A stretch of 64,000 nt of DNA. Source: an uncultured Planktomarina sp. (GTDB lineage: Bacteria > Pseudomonadota > Alphaproteobacteria > Rhodobacterales > Rhodobacteraceae). Shown in pieces: positions 1 to 9,027 of this stretch. A program made the position numbers and the translations under genes. The notes under the pieces were generated by a model. The model saw only the letters and a program-made list of their open reading frames with translations, had not been told where the DNA came from and ran no database searches. Each line of letters starts with the position of its first letter. Within the stretch, counting starts at the first letter, position 1. The stretch spans positions 1-64,000 of the forward strand of contig CAJJBZ010000011.1 in the NCBI GenBank assembly GCA_905182535.1, read 5' to 3'.

Positions 1-594
1 CATCCTCACGTCGCCATACTTTCCGACGAAATTTATGATCAGATGCTCTATGATGGCGAGGAACATGTAAGCCTTCTGACCTACCCAGAAATTCGTGACC
101 GCCTTATCGTCCTCAACGGCTGGTCTAAGACATACGCAATGACTGGGTGGCGATTAGGCTACTCTATCTGGCCCGATGACCTCTACAATAAAGCTCGAAA
201 ATTAGCAGTTAATGCTTGGTCTTGTGTCAATGCGCCTGCGCAATATGCAGCACTTGAAGCTCTGACTGGGCCACAGACTGCGGTGACTGAAATGGTTGGA
301 GAATTCGATACGCGGCGTAAAGGTGTAGTTACCCTTTTGAACGATATTCCAGGTGTGTCCTGCATAACACCGAAAGGCGCGTTTTATGCTTTTCCTAACG
401 TATCAAAAACTGGCTGGAAGGCTAAGGATCTGGCGAGTGAATTGCTGGAGAAAACTGGTGTTGCGACCATTGGTGGCCCGGATTTTGGCACCATGGGCGA
501 GGGTTATATTCGGCTGTCCTATGCCAATAGCCAAGAAAACATTGCACGTGCTTTAGGTCGAATGAAAGAGTTTTTGGCGACAACAAAATCCTGA
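1..594 (+). CDS. PLP-dependent class I/II aminotransferase, C-terminal part (5' end outside window)
   Basis: The reading frame is open from base 1, so this is the C-terminal ~197 residues of a fold-type I aminotransferase of the aspartate aminotransferase family. Visible landmarks are SDEIYDQM, which holds the Asp and Tyr that contact the PLP ring, and SKTYAMTGWRLGY, whose Lys forms the Schiff base and whose Arg belongs to the cofactor phosphate site. The C-terminal small domain (GPDFGTMGEGYIRLSYA) carries the Arg that binds the substrate carboxylate. The enzyme moves an amino group between an amino acid and a 2-oxoacid in the cytoplasm; substrate specificity cannot be read from this fragment. 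A stem-loop follows the stop codon, so it probably ends a transcript unrelated to the flagellar genes. Confidence 0.9.
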   Translation, partial: HPHVAILSDEIYDQMLYDGEEHVSLLTYPEIRDRLIVLNGWSKTYAMTGWRLGYSIWPDDLYNKARKLAVNAWSCVNAPAQYAALEALTGPQTAVTEMVGEFDTRRKGVVTLLNDIPGVSCITPKGAFYAFPNVSKTGWKAKDLASELLEKTGVATIGGPDFGTMGEGYIRLSYANSQENIARALGRMKEFLATTKS

Positions 595-600
595 TTGGAA

Positions 601-631
601 TGGGCGGAAAAACTAAAAGTTTTTCCGCCCA
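601..631 (+). terminator. Stem-loop after the aminotransferase gene
   Basis: A perfect inverted repeat (GGGCGGAAAAAC at 602-613, GTTTTTCCGCCC at 619-630, plus a closing T-A pair) with a 5-nt loop begins 7 bases after the aminotransferase stop. There is no long T-run after the stem, so it may be a weak or bidirectional intrinsic terminator. Confidence 0.6.
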
Positions 632-719
632 GAATTGGGAGAATTATTAGGTCATATGGATAGTGAAGCTTGATATTTTACAAGTACACTCAACTCAATC
701 AAATCAAACCGAAAGCGCT

Positions 720-1040
720 TTAAAGCATAAGAAAAAGTCCCCCATTCAAATTAATAGCAGTCCCAGTGCGAAAGACGTTCTTGTTGAGCTTAGAAAGGGG
801 ACCAGATCCAGTTTCTGACAATCTTTGGCTGGCTGCATTGGCTGCCTCGATGGCATGGCCGACACACCGACCACAAATTATAACGGTTGCACCCTCCAAT
901 GCTAGCGTTTCGGCGGCAGCATGGCCCAAGCCGTCGCTCCCGCCGGTTGCCAGTGCAACTCTCCCAAATAATTCTAGGTCAAACGTATTTGGCTCCTCAA
1001 ATGGTAGTATGAACCATGTGTCTAATTCCGGACGGCCTCT
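720..1040 (-). pseudogene. Remnant of a short-chain dehydrogenase/reductase (SDR)
   Basis: On the minus strand the frame reads an SDR N-terminal Rossmann segment: FGRVALATGGSDGLGHAAAE, matching the TGxxxGxG cofactor motif, followed by LALEGATVIICGR, which ends the second beta strand. It then runs through unrelated residues to a stop at 720. No ATG opens the frame, and the catalytic YxxxK and the whole C-terminal half are absent. An intact SDR has about 250 residues; barely 100 remain. What is seen is a cofactor-binding half with no active site, so I call it a decayed copy rather than a gene. No function should be assigned. Confidence 0.6.
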
Positions 1041-1449
1041 TTAATTTTATTTCATTCTTAATAACACGAAGAGCAGATATTATGAATCCCAATATACCCA
1101 CAAAAAAATACAAACGAAAAATAGCCAATCAAATCGAGTATGAGCATTAGAAAATAAATTCCATAACCAACCCTAAGTTCGCTTTGTTTTTGGTGAACTC
1201 GCTCTTTAATTTTCCAACAAAAGTATGGTGGGCTTGAATGGCTCCTATTTGCCCTCCAGGAGCTGATAAGTTCTGATGAAATAGACTTAAATAAAAGACT
1301 GTTGGTCTACTGCCGCATTGTATACTTTGAGATTAACATATTAACGTACACCCCTACCGTAAAGGTTAAGCCACCATAGCTACTGTCTAGTATTATCTGA
1401 GATCTGAATGTAGTGGCGGCGTTTTTTATTATAATGATTTGGAGTTTAA
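1041..1449. other. Intergenic stretch, nothing recognised
   Basis: About 400 bases of AT-rich DNA between the SDR remnant and the next gene. I see no credible ORF, RNA gene or strong promoter. A GGAG ribosome-binding site at 1441-1444 belongs to the downstream gene. Confidence 0.4.
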
Positions 1450-1860
1450 ATGCAGCCTTCTAACCGACTAACAATTTTAATTTTACTAACGCAATTAAGT
1501 GTATCTTTATTCCTACCAACATCTGCGCTAGCAGAGATGTCCAAAGCGCGCGCTAATGTACTGTTAAATATTTGTGAATCTGCTATAAAAAATGGAGATA
1601 AGGGTACCATAGTGTCAATGGGAAGACAGTTGGATGGCCAGATCTTACCAAAAGATAGCAGACTTATCCAACGGGCTAATGCTTGTATTGAGGCTTCTTT
1701 TGGAAAGCCCGAAAAGAAAGACACAAAAGAGTTAGCTGAGATAATTTTAGAAATCCAAACTTATCAAAGTAAATTAGATAAATTATGTGACACATTACTT
1801 GAGATAGCCGCTAAAACAGCACTTCAAAATAAGAGTTGCCGAAGTATCCTTGTAAACTGA
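1450..1860 (+). CDS. Small secreted protein of unknown function
   Basis: 136 residues beginning with a clear Sec signal peptide: charged start, hydrophobic stretch ILILLTQLSVSLFLPTS, then a likely cleavage after ALA. The mature part is about 105 residues, largely helical and charged, with four cysteines (Cys-Glu near residue 33, Cys at about 77, Cys near 116 and Cys close to the C-terminus) that could form two disulfides in the periplasm. I do not recognise the family. The ATG is set by GGAG five bases upstream. It stands alone, with no operon partner, and no regulatory site was seen. Confidence 0.6.
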   Translation: MQPSNRLTILILLTQLSVSLFLPTSALAEMSKARANVLLNICESAIKNGDKGTIVSMGRQLDGQILPKDSRLIQRANACIEASFGKPEKKDTKELAEIILEIQTYQSKLDKLCDTLLEIAAKTALQNKSCRSILVN

Positions 1861-2226
1861 CTAGCTACATAGAAACTTTATTTAACTTAATAAGTGCATT
1901 GCTTTATGGTTGACCGCCCATTCCCTCAACTCAGTTTTAGTTCAACAATCGTAGCGGCTATGCCAAATTGACTGGGCGCGGGCAGGGTGTCTCAGTAGTT
2001 TGGCTATATGCAAAAAATTCTATTTGATTGCCCTAAGATAGTTGCGAGGTTATGTGATTTGAAAGGCGCCAGAAATTTCGAGTGAATAGCAACCTTCGAT
2101 GGACTGGTCTAACTTGAACGCTAGCGCTGTTTCGTAATCTAGATCCGATTTTTAGTAGTCTGATTACGTCTAATCAATATAGTAGAAAAGTTTCTTCCCT
2201 AAAATATATGTGTATGTTCTTTATCA
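1861..2226. other. Intergenic stretch between convergent genes
   Basis: About 365 bases separating a plus-strand gene from a minus-strand pair. No ORF, RNA or repeat that I can support. Base composition is less AT-rich than its flanks, so it could hold an unrecognisable gene remnant. Confidence 0.3.
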
Positions 2227-2727
2227 TCACCTAAAAATTCTAGTAAATTTAAGTTCTAATAATATGATTAGTACTGCGATTATGAGAAGGATTCGGATCA
2301 TAAAAAATATCTGAAACATGCCTATCCCAACATAAAGTAATTGGTCCGAGTAGTTCCAAATGATTATGCAATTGATGATGCATTGTATTAAAAACATGAG
2401 AGCGAACGCCACAACAAGGAAAAATCCTTTTCTAAATGTGAATGTTAAATTGAACATAAAAATAGTACAAAATTCTATAAATGTTTGAATTTTCAATGTG
2501 CTTTGTTTTAATTCGGTCGGATAGATACTGTCTGTGGGGAGTGAACATGTAAGATCTCGCATGGTTGAAGTACCTGCAAGTAGCATAAGGAATACGTTAA
2601 AAAAGATATAAGAAAATATGAAAATATAGGAGTGCCGTGAAAAATTATTTTTAAACACCACTACAGGATCAGAAAAGATGGCCTCCATGAAAGCAGTTCT
2701 TTCCTTCTCATTTAAATGTCTACTCAT
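2227..2727 (-). CDS. Multi-pass membrane protein, unknown
   Basis: 166 residues with about four hydrophobic segments (roughly residues 33-52, 82-99, 103-125 and 132-160) and a short charged cytoplasmic N-terminus (MSRHLNEKERTAF). Its ATG overlaps the end of the upstream minus-strand gene by 8 bases, so the two are almost certainly translated together and may form a complex. No catalytic or transport motif is visible, and I do not recognise the family. Strong AT bias and a Phe/Ile-rich composition are typical of poorly conserved accessory membrane proteins. Confidence 0.5.
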   Translation of the reverse strand: MSRHLNEKERTAFMEAIFSDPVVVFKNNFSRHSYIFIFSYIFFNVFLMLLAGTSTMRDLTCSLPTDSIYPTELKQSTLKIQTFIEFCTIFMFNLTFTFRKGFFLVVAFALMFLIQCIINCIIIWNYSDQLLYVGIGMFQIFFMIRILLIIAVLIILLELKFTRIFR

Positions 2728-3148
2728 TTAAATAAGCCTGATTTTTCTCTCTGACGTTAATTTCTACGGCTAGATAGGTAATTAGGAAAACGAATAATAA
2801 TCTTGAGTTTATTGCGATTATGGCAAAATTATCTATAAAATCGATGATAGGCGCTCTCGGTGCAAAGTAATCATCAAGAAAGTTAACCCAAACCCATGCT
2901 GCTACAAATACTATGGGCGTCGCCATCTTGCCGTCCCACAAAAAAAAGATGTTGGCCCCAATGAATATCCCACATGATACTGCTAATCTAATGCTTAATT
3001 CGATTAAAATGTAGCTATGACTATCTGTGAGATTATTGGCTGAACCAGACGCATACAAATATAAAAATACAGACATTGTGAAGACAACGTACAGGTTCAC
3101 AAATAAATAGCTGAACCAAAAAAAATTACTGTATCTTTCTAAGTGCAC
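2720..3148 (-). CDS. Multi-pass membrane protein, unknown (partner of downstream gene)
   Basis: 142 residues, GTG start, with about four predicted transmembrane segments (residues ~8-32, 43-70, 74-92, 101-130). It is the first gene of a two-gene minus-strand unit and overlaps the next gene by 8 bases. The hydrophobic pattern resembles its neighbour, so a hetero-oligomeric membrane complex is possible, but this is inference from overlap and topology alone. No motif points to a substrate or activity. Confidence 0.45.
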   Translation of the reverse strand: MHLERYSNFFWFSYLFVNLYVVFTMSVFLYLYASGSANNLTDSHSYILIELSIRLAVSCGIFIGANIFFLWDGKMATPIVFVAAWVWVNFLDDYFAPRAPIIDFIDNFAIIAINSRLLFVFLITYLAVEINVREKNQAYLNE

Positions 3149-3457
3149 ACTTAAGTCCTAGATAAGTATTTTACTATCAAATGGTTAGTTGAATATCATT
3201 ATATTCCCAAGTCGAGTTTTTAATTTTTCATTGTCTTCACATTATCATGGTAACACGAAGTTACCTAACGTAATTTAAATATGTCAATATATTCTTTATG
3301 TAATAAAAAGTTTGAACTCTTTATTAGTGAGAAAATTTTTCTACTAAAGTTACTATATATCTCGTAACAAATAACCATATTCTGATTAACTTGTGTCTGT
3401 TCTGAAAAATATTAACTTAATCTGTAGACATTTAAACTTTGAGAAATGGCTGTATCC
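3149..3457. other. AT-rich intergenic stretch
   Basis: About 310 bases of very AT-rich DNA upstream of a minus-strand operon and of a decayed plus-strand gene. It probably holds the promoter of the minus-strand pair, but no motif is clear enough to call. Confidence 0.3.
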
Positions 3458-3869
3458 ATGAAACTCAAATTACATCACATAGATCTGTGTTCAACCAATG
3501 TGCTGGCCACGGACCATTTTCATCGTGACATAGTAAGCTTGGGGATGAAATTTTTGCACAGTTGCCGCTGCTAGATCAAGAAAAGAATTTGGTAGGGGAT
3601 ATCGCATTCGTCACTAATGGTGATATTTAATTGCACCTGACATCAGGCGACTTTTTTAATGCTTTCACTTTAGGACAGGTGGTAAACTCCTAGCGCGTAT
3701 GCCTATCGCACTAGTGGCCTCCAGGCGTTATGTTACATCTTGGTGCGTAGAGCGTTCCCTATTCGGATTGGGGAAGTGATGCCGAGAAGGGATGGTACCA
3801 AACATTTTCCTACGATCAAGGTTGAAGTGCTATTAAAGCGCGCCAGATAATATACATCGCTTGGGTGTA
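3458..3869 (+). pseudogene. Decayed glyoxalase/VOC-superfamily gene
   Basis: An ATG at 3458 opens KLKLHHIDLCSTNVLATDHF, the first beta-alpha unit of a vicinal-oxygen-chelate protein with the metal-ligand His, but a stop follows after 38 codons. Further downstream, in other frames, pieces of the same fold are readable: GDIAFVTNGDI then a stop; AYRTSGLQAL; and SDWGSDAEKGWYQTFSYDQG followed by a stop. The order of the pieces is correct for a VOC protein of about 140 residues. Multiple stops and shifts mean it is truly degraded, unlike the single-indel genes further on. No activity is expected. Confidence 0.6.
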
Positions 3870-4097
3870 ACTGTGCTGGGTTAATCCCAGTCAATGTTGA
3901 CCTGATTTCAAAGCCCTTAAACTGGACATATCCTGCTCGGCCCTTCTTTAGTTTATTAGTTAACCAAAGGCCCTGTGGTGGGTGCTACATCCAGTCTCTT
4001 ATACCAACTCATACCAAAACGCTTGGTGTTTGAATGTAATTCAAAGCTTGTAAAATAGCTGCTCTTGTAGCCATAATAATCTGTAATTATAATAATA

Positions 4098-5034
4098 ATG
4101 GTTCTCAAATTGTCTAAATATCTCTCTGTACAAAAAAGGCTTTATCAAATTCTTGAGAGAGCAAGTTTTGGTGACAATATAAGTAAAAGAACAGACACTT
4201 TTCTAACGACCTTAGTTTTGGTCAACGTAATCGCTGTTACTTTAGAGTCAGTGCCCAATATTTATGAAAAACATAAACTATTTTTTAATTTTCTTGAAAC
4301 TTTTAGTGTTGGAATTTTTACGGCAGAATATTTGTGACGGCCCAGGTATACCAAGTAAAGAACATGAAAACAGAACGCTTATTGCCGCATGTAAATATCG
4401 TTTAAAATATATTTTTAGTTTCAGTGGCGCTATTGATTTATTATCGATTCTTCCATTCTATTTAAGATCTTTTTTCCCATATTTAGATTTAAGAATTTTG
4501 CGCACTTTAAGATTGTTACGAATATTGAAGCTATCCAACTATAATTCGGCGATGGAGGATTTATTTGAAGCAATATTTGAGGAAAGAAAATCATTTTACG
4601 CTGCCAGTTATCTCTTCATAATAGTTTTTATTGTTTCATCTTCCCTAATGTATTTTGCGGAACACCGCACCCATCCAACAGGGTTCCAATCCATCCCAGA
4701 CTCAATGTACTGGGCGCTAATAACCTTAACTACTGTAGGTTATGGCGATATTACTCCCATCACCGCAGTTGGTAAAATTATAGCGGTTACTTCAGCTATT
4801 TTGGGTGTTATCGTCGTTGCCTTAATCACCGGTATTATTGCCTCTTCTTTCAACGCGCAAATGGAAAGAAGAAAAATGATTTTTGAAGAGCAAGTTCGTA
4901 AAGCACTTTTGGATGAGGATATGGATAATTCTGAAAAAGAAGACCTTGAAACGTTAAGGAAGCAGTTTGGGATGTCTAAGCGGCGTGCGGATGCTTTAGT
5001 TCAGCAAGTACAAAATATCCGTTCAAAAAAATAA
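4098..5034 (+). CDS. Voltage-gated K+ channel (Kv-like), one frameshift near 4330
   Basis: Two overlapping frames together make a six-helix voltage-gated potassium channel of ~311 residues. Residues 1-79 hold the N-terminus and S1/S2, ending in FSVGIFTAEYL. The second frame holds S3 (GAIDLLSILPFYL), the S4 voltage sensor with regularly spaced arginines (LRILRTLRLLRILKLS), S5, the selectivity filter TLTTVGYGDITP, S6 and a charged coiled C-terminus. Skipping one base near 4333 joins the frames and restores a normal Kv length. The rest of the protein shows no decay, so a base-call error is more likely than inactivation. It would let K+ leave across the inner membrane on depolarisation. Confidence 0.8.
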
Positions 5035-5105
5035 TTTTTTAATCTGATGAATATTGAATTCTATTTAATAGGTTTGCTAGCATTCCAGTTGTTCATAATT
5101 TAAAA

Positions 5106-5745
5106 TTACTTGCTTTGGACTACGAAAGTGGTGTCATGCGGGAGGCTGGCATGATCAACAAAGAGGGTAGGCCCAAATTCAATGTTGCATCTTTTTAGGA
5201 TAATACTTTTATCTCCATAGAAAATATTGCCACTAGACACCTGTGCGCGATGGCTAATTTGTAGGTTAAATATTATTGCTGTTTTTGTTTTATACCAACA
5301 ATCAGACAAGTTTTTAAAAATATAGTCTTCCCACTGTGCTACATCCCTAGTCGCAGATAAATTGTATGTACCCGATATTAAGCAAATATCTACGTCTATA
5401 TGGGGCTTGGATCCGATCCTAAAGTTCGCCCATTTCGGATGTTGGCTATTCTGGCAATAATTTATTAGTTTCTTGGAAATATCGTAACCGTAATACTGAA
5501 TATCTTTGCTAGACATATTTTTTGATATGTACTGGGCAAGGGCCCCATACCCGCAGCCTATATCCCCAACAGAAAAACTCTGTTGTTTTTGCAATTTGGT
5601 GGCTTCTTGTAATAAGATTTTAAATCGGAGGTTTTGTCGGGAAGAATTTAGCCAGTAACTTCCTTCTGGTGTCGCACCATATTTTTTGAACTGTTTGGTA
5701 TTTTTTTTGTAGTTCGGCGTCGAACTTCTCTCTAATTTTATGCAA
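5106..5745 (-). CDS. SAM-dependent class I methyltransferase, N-terminus uncertain
   Basis: The secure part (5594 down to 5106) opens with VGDIGCGYGALAQYI, the SAM-binding motif I of class I methyltransferases, followed by YYGYDISKKLI, whose Asp at the end of strand beta-2 binds the ribose. The same frame continues upstream through KKYGATPEGSYWLNSSRQNLRF, a typical pre-core helix region, but it has no start codon. A second frame just upstream (from TTG at 5745) reads KIREKFDAELQKKYQ, which fits as the true N-terminus if one base is wrong near the 8-T run at 5701-5708. The methyl acceptor is unknown. Confidence 0.65.
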
Positions 5746-5908
5746 GGCCTTGGCTTTCTGCTTCTTAATTTGTTTAGATTATTTTATTTCCAACTTCTGG
5801 GATCATATATTTGTGAAATTAAGTATGTGTTGGTAATTACAATTGCATGGTAAGTAGTTGATAGGTCATTATCGGATATTGAACAGCTAGATTGAAACGA
5901 GATTAAAA

Positions 5909-6301
5909 TTGAAAAATTTAACTTTGATTATTTTGCTTCTTTTGGCCAGTAATATAACTACTTATTGGTATAGTAGTGAAATAAGTTCAATTTTTATCAA
6001 AACTGAAGAGACCATCATCGCAGAAATTCAGCTAGAAACTAATTGCGAACTTATGAACGAAGCTTTCATTGCTGTGGATTTAATTACTGATAAAAGTGTT
6101 AGCTTTAATTTGAGCAAGGCATACCTCAGGACTTTAGACGGTAATCCCATACAAATTCAAATGAACCCAAAATTTAGTGATGTGACATCAAATTTTGCGC
6201 TTCACAAAGCACAGAAAAAAATGAAAATTGAAATAGACTGTAATATATCTAATAAATTAAAGAATACTTTAGAGTCACTTAGAAACACATTTAAAAACTA
6301 G
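5909..6301 (+). CDS. Small membrane-anchored or secreted protein, unknown
   Basis: 130 residues from a TTG start, with an N-terminal hydrophobic helix (LTLIILLLLASNITTYW) that could be a signal anchor. The rest is hydrophilic, with two cysteines (CELMNEAF and CNISN) possibly forming a periplasmic disulfide, and predicted beta structure. I do not recognise the family. No clear partner gene or regulatory site is visible, and the TTG start is the weakest part of the call. Confidence 0.45.
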   Translation: MKNLTLIILLLLASNITTYWYSSEISSIFIKTEETIIAEIQLETNCELMNEAFIAVDLITDKSVSFNLSKAYLRTLDGNPIQIQMNPKFSDVTSNFALHKAQKKMKIEIDCNISNKLKNTLESLRNTFKN

Positions 6302-6372
6302 TATATATTTAGTTGTTAAAGTTTAATTGTGAACGCTGCTTTTTACATTTATCATCGAAAATATTCTTTAGT

Positions 6373-6855
6373 TTAGTAGGCAAAACCCAGAACGTTACAT
6401 ATGGACACAGCATTTAAAGAAGTAAGCTGTGTGTTAACTATTTGGGTCCACTTTTCGCTACCAAAAGCTCTCATAAAAGCCCCGTCGACTTTTTGTAAAA
6501 CTGCCTCACAGTGCCCATAACTTCCTGGTTTTACAGCCTCAGCCAAACCCTGAGCATTAGCGGAGCAGAAAAGAAGAGTATTTCCTAATTGTTTATCTGT
6601 TTCATCCATATAAATTACCGACGCACCCGAGACTGCTCGTCCGGTTGTATTTTTAAGCTGAAGCGAAAGGACATAATTTGCAACAGAGCCCTTTGAATTA
6701 CTATCAAACTCTAATTTTACGCTGCACGGCATATTTTTGCTGTAGGCGCCAGAATTTATCATAGCTAGGCTGATCATTAATATGATTGGTGTCAGTTTTT
6801 TAAATTTAGATTTAATCATCTGAAAAAACTCGTTTCCTTTATTATATTTGACCAA
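6373..6855 (-). CDS. Secreted protein of unknown function
   Basis: Up to 160 residues; the internal Met at residue 13 (ATG at 6819) may be the real start because it directly precedes a signal peptide (KSKFKKLTPIILMISLAMI, cleavage near GAYS-K). The mature region starts with PCSVKLEFDSNSKGSVANYV and ends with Cys-Asn, with four cysteines likely paired in the periplasm. Alternating polar/hydrophobic residues suggest a beta-sandwich fold. I do not recognise the family. It stands alone on the minus strand. Confidence 0.5.
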   Translation of the reverse strand: MVKYNKGNEFFQMIKSKFKKLTPIILMISLAMINSGAYSKNMPCSVKLEFDSNSKGSVANYVLSLQLKNTTGRAVSGASVIYMDETDKQLGNTLLFCSANAQGLAEAVKPGSYGHCEAVLQKVDGAFMRAFGSEKWTQIVNTQLTSLNAVSICNVLGFAY

Positions 6856-7330
6856 GATTTACGCCATTTTGCTATTTAGCGGCCACTCAGTAGGCTTTTT
6901 ACAAGAGAATGCATGAATTTCTACAGAAAGTGCAAGAAGCATGCCCATCGAAAACAGAGTAAACGGTAATTTAACATACTGTATATTATTAGGCTCGTTT
7001 ACCTACTTTTTATTAGCTTAGACGTTTTTTATTAATGCTAATTGTACAGATCATGTAACGGTCGAAAGTGAGATACAATTATCATGCAATAAATATACAT
7101 AGTACCTCTATAATTTTACTTTATTACCTTGTGCCTAAGTTTAAATGTCTGTTTGGGCTATCGCCCTGTGTTTTTTTTGCAACGCTTGCCCACAGCATCT
7201 GGTATGATTTTTGTCCTTCTCGACCATTTGTTGTTGACGCCCATAAGCAATAAATAAATGTGATTTTCCATCTGGAATATTTTTTGTATTTTTGTATTTT
7301 CAATCAAAATAAAATAAAGAGAGCAGAAAA
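6856..7330. other. AT-rich intergenic stretch
   Basis: About 475 bases. Short ORFs on both strands here overlap each other, lack ribosome-binding sites and have random composition, so I reject them. Nothing else is recognised. Confidence 0.35.
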
Positions 7331-7453
7331 ATGAGTGATGGTTCACAGACAAATAGTTATCTTTTATGGCACCTGGTACGCCTTGCGCTTTCAGCTGCCA
7401 TAATCATTTTGCCAATTACAATTATATATCAAGGTTTAGCTATATTTTTCTGA
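7331..7453 (+). CDS. 40-residue single-helix membrane protein candidate
   Basis: An ORF of 41 codons starting at ATG 7331 (MSDGSQTNSYLLWHLVRLAL) encodes a short polar head, one hydrophobic helix (SAAIIILPITIIYQGLAIFF) and then the stop. A weak GAGAG lies a few bases upstream. The amphipathic-then-hydrophobic layout is that of small bacterial membrane proteins, but with a gene this short chance cannot be ruled out. Function unknown. Confidence 0.35.
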   Translation: MSDGSQTNSYLLWHLVRLALSAAIIILPITIIYQGLAIFF

Positions 7454-7679
7454 AAAATGGGCCTCAGTGCCTGTGAGATGATTGTGATTAAATTAAGCCC
7501 TACAGAATATAAATAAAGTTTGAGTTCTTGTTTTAGAGGTCGTCTATTCCGAATGGTTCTCGCCTGCTATTCAAAGTTACAGAGACCTATCTCTTTGATA
7601 TTTGCTAGGCAGTATTGTTGACGCTTCATAAATTATCTCTAACATTTGCTATAGCAGTCTCATAAATATAGTAATCAGG

Positions 7680-8058
7680 ATGTTCCTTTTGAAATACCTT
7701 ACACTACACGTAACCATTTTACTTCTTTTGGCTACAATGCCGGCTTCTGCACAGGGTTTTGATAAAGGTTTCGCAGCTTACATGATTGGTGACTACGCTA
7801 CAGCTTTAACCGAGTGGAGACGCCGTGCGGAGCTAGGCAGCGTTACTGCGCAAGCTAATTTGGGAAATATGTATGAGGTCGGTGCCGGCGTTGCCCAAAG
7901 TAATATTTTAGCCCATCAATGGTACAACTTAGCAGCTTCTAACGGGGATGAATAAACCAAGGATAAAAATTAGTAGATAAAATGACAATCTATTAGCTAC
8001 AAAGGCGTTAGCTACAGCTAAAAAGTGTATGATTAGTGGCTACTTGGACTGTGGTTGA
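7680..8058 (+). pseudogene. Sel1-repeat secreted protein, 3' end decayed
   Basis: The intact first part (7680-7955) has a signal peptide (ITILLLLATMPASAQG-like, cleavage after ASA) and one to two Sel1/SLR repeats: YATALTEWRRRAELGSVTAQ, then LGNMYEVGAGVAQSNILAHQ. A stop falls straight after NLAASNGDE. Downstream, in another frame, comes a typical SLR C-terminal tail (ALATAKKCMISGYLDCG, ending at 8058), interrupted by an extra stop. A working protein would need both a frameshift and a stop corrected, so I call it a pseudogene. Sel1 proteins act as protein-interaction scaffolds in the periplasm. Confidence 0.55.
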
Positions 8059-8275
8059 TTGCTGTAAAGTTAGCAAAATTTAAAACCGTTCTACACATTA
8101 GGCTTAGATCATCAACACTATTTCTCTAGATTTAATTCTACCTTAATTGATTTCTCATAAAAGATGTTTCAACTCGGCTGCAAATCCATCGTCCTATAAT
8201 TTCCAAAGGTGACAGGTCCATTCACGAAGGAGCATAGAGTTGTACTAATAATTACTCTCACCACTTCTTGGGCTT

Positions 8276-8974
8276 TTACCAAGATCTTTTGGGGCCACTG
8301 TCAAGGTGTACGAAGTTTTGATAACCACCGACACCACCCTCAGTATTGGCTCTAACAATTTTTGCTAATTTGTTAGCACCAAATTTTGGCATGGAAAAAT
8401 CAATAGCTTTCCCTAATATATGCATAGAATTTTTTGCTACTTTGTGGCTGTTTCGGCGGAGGTAGTCATTTGTTTCTTTTGATCTGAAACCTGAGTGAAC
8501 ATTTACATTCAATACATTTTGTTCGTCTGAGCAAATTCCACAAATCTTAAGAAAATTTGCCAATACTTCAGTATCAATACTTTTGGTTTCGCTTGTTCTC
8601 CAGTCCCTCAGGAAGTGATCCAAACTCAAAACCTGTTTAACTGATAGTTTATGCTGATCAGGAAATCGAAATTCTATTTCTTCTTTAGTATTTGAGTTGA
8701 TGAGTTGTAAATTTAAGGCTCCAGTTAATATTATTTCGTTAGACTCGTTTGTTCTAAGTTGGTTAAATTCATCTAGTTCGGGCTCAGGATCGTTGAACAG
8801 GTTAAAGCTATTGGATAGTCTGTTATTAGTAAATGATTTGGGATCTGAGAATAAACCGATGCCTCGCTGCAGGTCGACAAGTGGAGAGGCGTGCAAGACT
8901 ACCGGAAACATCCCAAAAGAAAGAAATAACCGGCGACTTATTTTCTTATGGTTGATCATCATTAATTTCAGCAA
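8276..8974 (-). CDS. DUF882 / peptidase M15-like murein peptidase
   Basis: 232 residues. The N-terminus has a twin-Arg-like pair before a hydrophobic stretch (SRRLFLSFGMFPVVLHAS), suggesting export, possibly by Tat. The C-terminal half is the DUF882 (YcbK/MepK-like) domain: HSGFRSKETNDYLRR, then SMHILGKAIDFSMP carrying the zinc-ligand H-x6-D arrangement, and GGVGGYQNFVHLDSGPKRSW carrying the last His ligand. Family members cleave peptidoglycan cross-links in the periplasm. Met-5 and Met-6 are possible alternative starts. It is transcribed alone on the minus strand. Confidence 0.75.
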   Translation of the reverse strand: MLKLMMINHKKISRRLFLSFGMFPVVLHASPLVDLQRGIGLFSDPKSFTNNRLSNSFNLFNDPEPELDEFNQLRTNESNEIILTGALNLQLINSNTKEEIEFRFPDQHKLSVKQVLSLDHFLRDWRTSETKSIDTEVLANFLKICGICSDEQNVLNVNVHSGFRSKETNDYLRRNSHKVAKNSMHILGKAIDFSMPKFGANKLAKIVRANTEGGVGGYQNFVHLDSGPKRSW

Positions 8975-9027
8975 TTACCGTACCAAACCATATATTTGAA
9001 ATATTGATAAATCTGCACGCTTAAAAC

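Noticed and set aside
3876-3890. CTGGG-TTAAT-CCCAG hairpin after the VOC remnant as a terminator
   Set aside because: Only five base pairs and no T-run; too short to call.
7068-7352. Two overlapping 60-residue ORFs on opposite strands
   Set aside because: No ribosome-binding sites, random composition, and they overlap each other.
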